5,348 bases of DNA from Oscillospiraceae bacterium (GTDB taxonomy: Bacteria; Bacillota; Clostridia; Oscillospirales; Ruminococcaceae). The stretch's first letter is position 1. Each line of letters starts with the position of its first letter. Positions 1-5,039 of this stretch are shown piece by piece. The position numbers and the translations under genes are program-made. The stretch is taken from NCBI GenBank assembly GCA_020024175.1, contig JAHHUB010000115.1, positions 1 to 5,348 on the forward strand, given 5' to 3'. The notes under the pieces are model-generated. The model saw nothing but the letters and a program-made list of their open reading frames with translations, was not told the origin of the DNA and searched no databases.

Positions 1-1
1 C

Positions 2-427
2 TTGACGGTCTCAGATATGGACCGTTCCATTGCCTTTTACCGGGATGTGCTGGGCCTGACCTTCTTGGGGGAACTTCTCATGGAGGGACCGGAAACGGAG
101 GCTATGTTCCGGCGTAAAAACTGCCGAGCCAAAGTGGCCTATCTCAACGGCTCGGAGAAAATCGGGATGCCACCGGTGGAACTGATCCAGTTTACCGACG
201 CTGAAAGCAAGCAGCTTCCCTCCGACCTCTTTACCACTTCGGTGTCGGAGCTGTGTTTCTACACTGAGGATATTGAGGCCATGTATCAGCGTTTGCAGGA
301 GCATCAGGTGGACTGTTTCTCACCTCCTCAGAGCTTTGATTTTACCACCAGTGGCTTTGGGAAAAGTAAGGCCTTCTATTTCCGGGACCCTGATGGGATC
401 ATTCTGGAAATGATGCAACCTCTGTAA
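2..427 (+). CDS. VOC-family (glyoxalase/bleomycin-resistance-like) protein, 5' end outside the window
   Basis: The reading frame is open from the first bases to TAA at 425-427 and encodes about 141 residues. It opens with LTVSDMDRSIAFYRDVLGL, the usual beta-alpha start of a vicinal oxygen chelate (VOC) domain. Family members normally have 5-10 residues before this, including the first metal ligand, so the true start is very probably upstream; TTG at 2-4 is open frame rather than a start. The second half repeats the fold: SELCFYTEDIEAMYQRLQ, then FYFRDPDGIILEMMQP, the typical VOC ending. Glu near residue 60 (VELIQF) and Glu near 136 (ILEMMQ) are at the usual metal-ligand positions. VOC proteins are cytosolic metal-dependent lyases, isomerases, dioxygenases or drug-binding proteins; substrate cannot be told here. 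The gene is GC-richer than everything downstream. The family call is firm, the function open. Confidence 0.87.
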   Translation: MTVSDMDRSIAFYRDVLGLTFLGELLMEGPETEAMFRRKNCRAKVAYLNGSEKIGMPPVELIQFTDAESKQLPSDLFTTSVSELCFYTEDIEAMYQRLQEHQVDCFSPPQSFDFTTSGFGKSKAFYFRDPDGIILEMMQPL

Positions 428-533
428 GTGCAAAATGAGGAAAGAGTAAAATGCCAACCACTCATTTCAGGAAAGCGGTCGTTTCAGTCTGGAGTTGCTG
501 CTTTGTCAAGTGGAATGCTATTTTGCTCTTTTG

Positions 534-764
534 CAGGATATTCAGAATATCATCACCCTGTTCAACAGATTGAGTTCTGATAGAAATACAATCTTCCTCA
601 TTGAGCATAATTTCGAGGTGCTGAAAGCAGTGAATTATGTTGTAGAAGTTGACCCCGGTGGTGAAGAGGACAGTCAGATCATTTTTGAGGGTATTCCGAA
701 ATAAATACTGCAAAGCAATCAGTCTGTGATTCGGCCGTACTTGGAAAAATCGCTGGGCAAATAG
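534..764 (+). pseudogene. Decayed C-terminal tail of a UvrA-like ABC ATPase, with an in-frame stop
   Basis: The translation from about 534 reads DIQNIITLFNRL, then NTIFLIEHNFEVLKAVNYVV, then GGEEDSQIIFEGIPK. This is the end of the second ATPase domain of UvrA and UvrA-like proteins: the helix after the D-loop, the H-loop histidine in IEHN, and the GGxxGGxIxxxGTPxE tail. A TAA at 702-704 interrupts it, yet the same frame continues with ILQSNQSVIRPYLEKSLGK to TAG at 762-764, which is how such proteins normally end. The stop falls where the family usually has Glu (PKEI), so a single GAA-to-TAA change explains it. Everything N-terminal (Walker motifs, zinc modules, signature) is missing, and the sequence just upstream (430-533) does not read as UvrA. 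The intact protein would be about 750-950 residues; only about 75 remain. Full UvrA acts in excision repair and UvrA-like paralogues are linked to drug tolerance, but this remnant is almost surely inactive. Confidence 0.82.
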
Positions 765-1165
765 CAGAAAGGAATACTATGAAACAGGCAAAGACAAACA
801 ACTTTTGGTATTTCAGAGCTTAAATGCAGGCAGCATCCTTTCTTTAAAAAAATAAAATAGATAATCTTTCGGGTGTCAGTTTGTTGGTTGTGAACAGATC
901 ATCAGACTGGCACCCTTTTTTATTTTCAAAAAAGCTACCATATAATGATTTGGAAAAATCAATGAAATTAAAGCAATAAACTAAGAAAAGGAAGCTACTC
1001 AACTTATGGACATATTCTTGCATATTCCTAAAGCTGGTGATTAGTTTCGTATGATATTTTTATATTTTTTGGACAAACCGGGTAATAAAGTGATGTTTAG
1101 ATTGATTAATTTTGTTCTAAAGTATACAAAGACTGAAACCGGTTTACAAAATTGTCTGTAGTATC
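765..1165. other. Gene-free, AT-rich stretch with only short open frames
   Basis: Apart from the terminator at 871-921 there is no convincing gene. Position 779 starts a 14-codon frame (MKQAKTNNFWYFRA) preceded by GAAAGG, which could be the first codons of a lost gene. A 36-codon plus-strand frame at 1051-1161 starts with MIFLYFLDKPG and has no good ribosome binding site. A 12-codon frame at 1005 (MDIFLHIPKAGD) follows AAAGGAAG. None resembles a family I recognise. The stretch lies between two pseudogenes, so eroded coding DNA is likely. Confidence 0.5.
871..921 (+). terminator. Rho-independent terminator after the VOC/UvrA-remnant region
   Basis: Arms 871-883 (GGGTGTCAGTTTG) and 903-915 (CAGACTGGCACCC) pair with two G-T wobbles around a 19-base loop and are followed directly by six T and further T-rich sequence (TTTTTTATTTT). 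The placement closes the plus-strand transcription unit that begins left of the window. It survives although the gene before it is broken. Confidence 0.85.
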
Positions 1166-1465
1166 CTAATTCAAAGAATATCTATTTTCAGCACAGCCCT
1201 GTTCGACTATAAGCACCTCATCACAAGTATTAAGCAGCAAATTTAAATCATGATATACAATAAAAATTATTTTTTCGCTATCTGCAAGTTTTTTAATCAT
1301 ATCGAAAATTTTCCTCAGTATGCTTCTGCAATCCTGTGAGGCAATGCAAAAATGTAGATTATCCTGCTCCATTGTGGCTAATTACAGCAACAATATGGCA
1401 ACTTTGAAAAGACTGCTTTTCTATATATTGGAATTGGGATATGTTAGATAAACTCAAATATGTAT
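1166..1465 (-). pseudogene. Decayed ABC transporter ATPase with a stop in Walker A and the centre deleted
   Basis: On the minus strand from about 1465, one frame reads SLSNISQFQYIEKQSFQS, then CHIVAVISHNGAG, a stop, then STFLHCLTGLQK. This is the N-terminal part of an ABC ATPase: IVAVIGHNGAGKSTFL is the normal Walker A (P-loop), and the catalytic Lys codon is replaced by TAA at 1361-1359. From about 1330 downward a different frame gives MIKKLADSEKIIFIVYHDLN and then LLLNTCDEVLIVEQG, the H-loop region (family TH, here YH) and C-terminal strands, ending at TAG near 1166. Q-loop, LSGGQ signature, Walker B and D-loop are all absent. At least one large deletion, one frameshift and one nonsense change have therefore accumulated. 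The texture is closest to energy-coupling-factor (ECF) or multidrug/cobalt-type ATPases; the exact subfamily is inference. No partner permease is seen. Expected intact length is about 230-500 residues. Confidence 0.85.
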
Positions 1466-1483
1466 AATTTTTATTTTGTAAAT

Positions 1484-1511
1484 ATTATATCACATACATT
1501 TGCTTTGTTAA
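1484..1511 (-). promoter_or_regulatory. Sigma-A-like promoter pointing into the ABC ATPase remnant
   Basis: On the minus strand TTAACA (1511-1506) and TATAAT (1489-1484) are separated by 16 bases. The -10 is a perfect consensus and the -35 matches 5 of 6. It would start transcripts near 1477, just before the remnant, but no ribosome binding site is visible there. In DNA this AT-rich a chance match is possible. Confidence 0.45.
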
Positions 1512-1623
1512 CTTTATTTTTTATGTGAGGATATTTACCATCTGTAACCTTATGTATTGTTTAAAAATTGAGGGCATACTGCTTTTGTTTCATAAATTAT
1601 AATATCATTTATAAAAACTTCAC

Positions 1624-1652
1624 TTGACATTTTTATAAGACAGTAGTATTAT
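1624..1652 (+). promoter_or_regulatory. Sigma-A promoter of the blaI-like/M56 operon
   Basis: TTGACA at 1624-1629 is a perfect -35 box. TATTAT at 1647-1652 is a 5-of-6 -10 box at the optimal 17-base spacing. Transcription would start near 1659-1660, leaving a leader of about 37 bases before the GTG start at 1697. The -10 and most of the spacer lie inside the left arm of the inverted repeat. Confidence 0.8.
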
Positions 1653-1682
1653 AAATTTGAAAATAATACTGCTGTCTTATAA
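1633..1682 (+). promoter_or_regulatory. Inverted repeat overlapping the promoter: probable repressor operator
   Basis: Arms 1633-1652 and 1663-1682 are 20 bases each, complementary at 19 of 20 positions (one T-G pair at 1644/1671), with the 10-base centre AAATTTGAAA. The left arm covers the spacer and -10 box, the right arm the early leader up to the ribosome binding site. BlaI/MecI/CopY-type repressors bind dyads over their own promoters, so autoregulation by the next gene is the simplest reading. Each arm holds a GACAGYAGTA element that differs at one position from the kACANNTGTA box known for CopY; that resemblance is tentative. The RNA hairpin could also affect translation, since its 3' arm ends just before AGGAGGTG. 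Confidence 0.7.
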
Positions 1683-1696
1683 TAGGAGGTGATACT

Positions 1697-2056
1697 GTGG
1701 ATGTAAAATTATTTGATTCTGAATTAAAAGTAATGGATGTTCTATGGGAAAAAGGAGATCTTCCTGCAAAGGAAATTGCCAAAATGCTGACAGAGGCGTT
1801 TGGCTGGAATGTAAATACAACTTATACTCTCATTAAACGCTGTATGAAAAAAGGTGCTATTGAACGCTCTGAGCCAAACTTTATGTGCCATGCATTGATT
1901 TTGAAAGAGGAAGTACAGGAGGCAGAAACAGATGAGTTAATCAATAAACTGTATAATGGCTCTGCTGATAAGCTGTTTGCAGCTTTGCTGGGGAGAAAAA
2001 AGCTGTCCTGTGAACAAATCAAAAAGCTGAAACAAATGGTTGAAGATTTAGAGTGA
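1697..2056 (+). CDS. BlaI/MecI/CopY-family winged-helix repressor
   Basis: A 119-residue cytosolic DNA-binding protein of the penicillinase-repressor family, close to the usual 120-130. GTG at 1697 follows AGGAGGTG (1684-1691) with 5 bases of spacing. Residues 5-70 form the winged helix: LFDSELKVMDVLWEKGDLPA opens the first helix, KEIAKMLTEAFGWNVNTTYT covers helix 2 to the recognition helix, and TLIKRCMKKGAIERSEPNF leads into the wing. Residues 72-119 form the dimerisation region, ending KKLSCEQIKKLKQMVEDLE. BlaI and MecI are inactivated by cleavage at Asn-Phe in this region; by my eye alignment the equivalent pair here is Ala-Leu within FAALLG, so cleavage specificity may differ. The gene sits directly behind a promoter covered by a dyad and is followed 10 bases later by an M56 protease gene, the standard repressor/sensor order. 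Targets beyond its own operon are not visible. Confidence 0.92.
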   Translation: MDVKLFDSELKVMDVLWEKGDLPAKEIAKMLTEAFGWNVNTTYTLIKRCMKKGAIERSEPNFMCHALILKEEVQEAETDELINKLYNGSADKLFAALLGRKKLSCEQIKKLKQMVEDLE

Positions 2057-2066
2057 GGTGAACAGA

Positions 2067-3569
2067 GTGAACTTAATACAAATGAGCCTGAGCGGAGCAA
2101 TTTTAATAATAGTCATTACTTTGATTCGTGCTTTGTTAATAAATCATCTACCCAAAAAAACTTTTTTGGTCTTTTGGGGAATTGTATCAATACGATTGCT
2201 GATTCCCTTTTCAATTCCATCTGTTTTCAGTATCTATACGCTTTTTAAAAACAACATTAGTACAGAAATAAAAACTGCTGATATAACTCCACTTGTTTTG
2301 CAGGAAAACATACCATTTACATCTGATTATACCTATACATCATCGGGTTTATTCGATTTTTCTGTATGGTACATTATTTGGGGAATAGGTCTAATATTAT
2401 GTGTATTGTTTTTTGCTGTTACCTATTGGAAGTGTTATAAAGAGTTTAGCACTTCTATACCGGCAGATTATCCATATGTACAAAGGTGGTTAAGTGCACA
2501 CCCATTAAAGCGAACCATTTCAATTCGTCAATCCAGCTTGATTTTAGCTCCGCTTACCTATGGAATAATTCACCCTGTTATCTTAATGCCAAAGACAACA
2601 GAGTGGAAAAACGAAGATAAATTACAATATGTTTTAGAGCATGAGTATATTCATATCAAGCGGTTTGACATAGTAACAAAACTGATTTTTACCATTACTC
2701 TGTGTGTACACTGGTTTAATCCTTTCGTTTGGCTTATGTATATTCTTGCCAACAGAGATATTGAGTTATCCTGTGATGAATCTGTACTGCATATATTCGG
2801 TCAGAAATCAAAATCCACATATGCCTATATCTTAATTGATATGGAAGAAACAAAAAGCGGATTTACTCCTATTTGCAGTAATTTCAGTAAAAATTCAATA
2901 GAAGAAAGGATTGAAGCAATTATGAAAATGAAAAAAACCACAGCATTATCCATTGCTCTTTCTGTATCTCTTGTAGTTGGAATTACAGTTGCATTTGCAA
3001 CTTCAGTTAATAATGAACCAAATGATTTTATAATGTCAAATGATACAATATCTTATATTGGAGAAGATGGAAAACTTTACTATGTTCTAAAAGATGGAAG
3101 AACATTAAATGAAAGTGAATATGCAAAGGAATATCCTGCATCTGATATTGTATGGTGGACTTACGAAGAATACAAAGACTGGCTTGAAAATGAGAAAAAA
3201 GAACTTCAGAATGTTATTGGACAAAAAGCATGGGCTAATGGCAAAGAGTTTATTTGGACACAGGAAATAGTTGATGAAACCATTGCTATGTATGAAGAAA
3301 ATTTGCAGCTAATTAAAGAAGGAACATTGCTTTCTAAAGAAGTGGGTGGAGATCCAAATCTTATGGTTGAATTTAATCCAAGTTGGTCAATATCCACCCA
3401 AGTATATGAAATAGGTATAAAATTAAACAACGGAGAGGAAAAAGTATTTGGGCCTTATGAGTCATGTGAAGAACTTCTTTCAGTAATCAAACCATTTTGT
3501 GAGGAACAGGTTGCACTGGGAAATATGGATTCATCAGAAGCTAAAGAAATTATCAGCAAATGCAAATAA
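2067..3569 (+). CDS. BlaR1-like M56 membrane metalloprotease sensor with a non-penicillin-binding outer domain
   Basis: About 500 residues from GTG at 2067, chosen because GAGGTG (2055-2060) stands 6 bases before it; an in-frame GTG at 2058 would overlap that site. Numbering from 2067, hydrophobic spans lie near 6-24, 31-54, 98-119 and 292-313. The cytosolic loop between spans three and four carries LEHEYIHIKRFD, the HExxH zinc motif (192-196), and DIELSCDE with the third-ligand Glu near 233, as in M56 proteases. The outer C-terminal part (about 315-500) contains DIVWWTYEEYKDWLENEKKE and FIWTQEIVDETIAMYEE and is charged and mostly helical. It lacks the STxK...KTG set of the BlaR1/MecR1 penicillin sensor and is shorter than that domain (about 250 residues). 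By analogy it senses an external signal and activates its protease, leading to loss of the upstream repressor. The signal is unknown. Other clostridial M56 proteins, as I recall, carry similar outer domains. Confidence 0.88.
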   Translation: MNLIQMSLSGAILIIVITLIRALLINHLPKKTFLVFWGIVSIRLLIPFSIPSVFSIYTLFKNNISTEIKTADITPLVLQENIPFTSDYTYTSSGLFDFSVWYIIWGIGLILCVLFFAVTYWKCYKEFSTSIPADYPYVQRWLSAHPLKRTISIRQSSLILAPLTYGIIHPVILMPKTTEWKNEDKLQYVLEHEYIHIKRFDIVTKLIFTITLCVHWFNPFVWLMYILANRDIELSCDESVLHIFGQKSKSTYAYILIDMEETKSGFTPICSNFSKNSIEERIEAIMKMKKTTALSIALSVSLVVGITVAFATSVNNEPNDFIMSNDTISYIGEDGKLYYVLKDGRTLNESEYAKEYPASDIVWWTYEEYKDWLENEKKELQNVIGQKAWANGKEFIWTQEIVDETIAMYEENLQLIKEGTLLSKEVGGDPNLMVEFNPSWSISTQVYEIGIKLNNGEEKVFGPYESCEELLSVIKPFCEEQVALGNMDSSEAKEIISKCK

Positions 3570-3603
3570 CATTTTTAAAGTAAAATATATTACAGCAACA
3601 AAT

Positions 3604-3643
3604 AAAGCAGGAAATCTTTTTGAAAATTTCCTGCTTTGTTTTT
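3604..3643. terminator. Terminator between two convergent genes, probably bidirectional
   Basis: Perfect 12-base arms, AAAGCAGGAAAT (3604-3615) and ATTTCCTGCTTT (3626-3637), enclose a 10-base loop and are followed by GTTTTT on the plus strand. It lies 34 bases after the M56 gene and 29 bases beyond the stop of the opposing gene. On the minus strand the stem is followed by ATTTGTTG, a weaker T-run, so it may end both transcripts. Confidence 0.87.
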
Positions 3644-3672
3644 ATGTCAAAATCTAATATAAAATATTGTTG

Positions 3673-4365
3673 TTATATCTGTTTATTTAAATAGGAACCA
3701 CCTAGGGCAGTTTCGGCTTTCATTTGAGCTCTGACTTCATCATATACTTTCATATAAACAGCATCAGCTTCATCAATAAATTTAGATTCCGCTTTTGTCT
3801 GATGTTCATGCCAGCCTGCATTTGGTGGAGGAGAATATGAAAGAACCTGTTCACCATCTTTATTCCATATAGACATATAAGCACCAAACATTCTGCCTAC
3901 AGAAAATCTTGCGGTAAAACCAGAAAATCCCGGAACAGAGAAGAAAGATGCAGGTTTTCCTGTGTATTTTGCATTCATTACCATAGGATTAAACATACTT
4001 ATAAGTTTTGACCTGTTAGGTGAGATATTTTTTCTCATATATTTTAAAGTGGAACTTATATATTTTTGGCTCATATATATGCCGTTTCTTGCATCTTCTG
4101 CCGCCTGATTTTGTATGTACTCAAACAGATGATCAGGCAATGATGAGGTGTTTTTGATTTTATCTGTGGTTTCTGTTTCTGACCCCGTTACCTGATTGTT
4201 TTTAGCGGGATTATTGGTTTGCTTAGTTTTATCTGTTGACAATTTGCAGCAGTCAGAAGTGATATTGCCCTCTCTTTTTATGTACTTTTCCCCAGCAGTT
4301 TTTGGCAGTGGTGCAGAATAAAATCCTCTGCTGAAATATGGGTTAATTTGCATAATCTGATTCAT
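3673..4365 (-). CDS. Conserved-looking protein of unknown function (230 aa), NAGW motif
   Basis: I do not recognise a named family. The protein has three parts. Residues 1-25 start MNQIMQINPYFSRGFYSAPL. Residues 26-76 are a polar, Thr/Asn/Lys/Glu-rich stretch that is probably disordered. Residues 77-218 look like a folded domain, with helix DHLFEYIQNQAAEDARNG, then FFSVPGFSGFTARFSVGRMF, AYMSIWNKDGEQVLSYSPPP and NAGWHEHQTKAESKFIDEAD. There is no signal peptide, membrane span or catalytic signature. ATG at 4365 has AAAGG touching it with no spacing, so the in-frame ATG at 4353 (MQINPYFSRG) with 12-base spacing is an alternative start, giving 226 residues. It is divergent from the next gene, and both have NAGW followed by a charged helix. 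The SPPP-NAGW-x7-E pattern reminds me of other uncharacterised clostridial proteins, but I cannot name them. Confidence 0.72.
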   Translation of the reverse strand: MNQIMQINPYFSRGFYSAPLPKTAGEKYIKREGNITSDCCKLSTDKTKQTNNPAKNNQVTGSETETTDKIKNTSSLPDHLFEYIQNQAAEDARNGIYMSQKYISSTLKYMRKNISPNRSKLISMFNPMVMNAKYTGKPASFFSVPGFSGFTARFSVGRMFGAYMSIWNKDGEQVLSYSPPPNAGWHEHQTKAESKFIDEADAVYMKVYDEVRAQMKAETALGGSYLNKQI

Positions 4366-4527
4366 CCTTTCATTTATATGTTCAAAATAGATATATAATC
4401 TTTTTCTATATCATCGTCATATTTATGGAAAAGTTAAGTATTTTCATATTAAAACTTTATTTTTAAAAAAATATGTCGATATATGTATTAAATAAGAAAA
4501 TAAGAATTTTTAAGGGAGGAAAAAACA
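4366..4527. promoter_or_regulatory. Divergent intergenic region with a possible sigma-D-like -10
   Basis: This very AT-rich spacer must hold promoters for both unknown genes. On the plus strand GTCGATAT (4475-4482) matches 7 of 8 bases of the flagellar/sigma-D -10 consensus GCCGATAT, but no TAAA lies at the required 14-16 bases upstream (the nearest is 21 upstream, at 4450). A weak sigma-A pair, TTTAAA (4462-4467) and TATTAA (4486-4491), is also possible. AAGGGAGGA (4512-4520) is a strong ribosome binding site for the plus-strand gene. No clear minus-strand promoter is seen. Confidence 0.4.
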
Positions 4528-4995
4528 ATGACAATTAATGATATTGCAAAAATGATGATGAACAGAGAAAGATTTCAGAGTAAAAATGTTATGCCAAAAC
4601 TGCCAAACGGCTCTTTGCCTCCAAAAGGTCATGTAAATCCATATTGCCCTGACGGCATGGATATTACAGGTATGAAATCCTCAGATTTTAAAATCATTCC
4701 TGTTGACAAAAATTTGGAACAGCAGATGAAGGATATTGCAATGGACCATATGAGAAAATATTATGGTATGTCAGGTGGTCATGGAGATGCAGCAGAAGCA
4801 ATTAAAGCCTATTTATTCAAAATTCCTGCCGCAGATCGTATTAATGCAGGCTGGACGTTGCAGCAAATTCATCTTTCAGAAGCCCGTAAATTGAATGATT
4901 TTGTAAAATCCCGTGTACCTGGATGGGAAGTAGGCAGACCTTTTGATACCAGTATCCTTGACGAATATAAACAGGGAATTGATATAAAAGCATAA
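4528..4995 (+). CDS. Protein of unknown function (155 aa), divergent partner of the NAGW protein
   Basis: ATG at 4528 follows AAGGGAGGA with 7 bases of spacing, so expression should be good. The 155-residue product starts MTINDIAKMMMNRERFQ and has a Pro/Gly-rich linker (PKLPNGSLPPKGHVNPYCPD). A charged helical part follows (DKNLEQQMKDIAMDHMRKYY, then a GGHGD turn), ending in YLFKIPAADRINAGWTLQQI and HLSEARKLNDFVKSRVPGWE. There is no signal peptide or membrane span, so it should be cytosolic unless exported by a dedicated route. I do not recognise the family. The NAGW followed seven residues later by Q and a Ser/Glu/Lys-rich helix resembles the end of the divergent gene's product; common ancestry is only a guess. 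A terminator follows within 10 bases, so it is monocistronic. Confidence 0.75.
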   Translation: MTINDIAKMMMNRERFQSKNVMPKLPNGSLPPKGHVNPYCPDGMDITGMKSSDFKIIPVDKNLEQQMKDIAMDHMRKYYGMSGGHGDAAEAIKAYLFKIPAADRINAGWTLQQIHLSEARKLNDFVKSRVPGWEVGRPFDTSILDEYKQGIDIKA

Positions 4996-5004
4996 GATAT
5001 ATAG

Positions 5005-5039
5005 AAAGACACAACATTATATATGCTGTGTCTTTTTTT
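5005..5039 (+). terminator. Rho-independent terminator after the 155-aa gene
   Basis: Arms AAAGACACAACAT (5005-5017) and ATGCTGTGTCTTT (5023-5035) pair with one A-C mismatch around a 5-base loop and run into a seven-T tract (5033-5039). The hairpin starts 10 bases after the stop codon. Confidence 0.85.

Noticed and set aside
11..304. 97-codon minus-strand frame opposite the VOC gene
   Set aside because: It lies wholly inside a clear VOC coding region and has no family resemblance.
451..573. 40-codon plus-strand frame (MPTTHFRKAVVSVW...) with AGGAAAG six bases before its ATG
   Set aside because: It overlaps the start of the UvrA-like remnant in another frame, resembles nothing I know and has Cys/Ser-rich, frame-shadow composition; it may at most be the first codons of a truncated gene.
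462..713. 83-codon minus-strand frame opposite the UvrA-like remnant
   Set aside because: Complement of recognisable UvrA sequence; no motif of its own.
1141..1165. TTACAAAATTGT and TGTAGTAT near the ABC remnant, resembling BlaI half-sites
   Set aside because: Half-sites are not arranged as the dyad at 1633-1682, and no promoter or live gene is there; chance is likely in AT-rich DNA.
1822..2100. 92-codon minus-strand frame opposite the repressor gene
   Set aside because: Ser/Cys-rich shadow of a well-supported gene.
3206..3430. 74-codon minus-strand frame inside the M56 gene
   Set aside because: Shadow of the M56 outer domain with no start signal.
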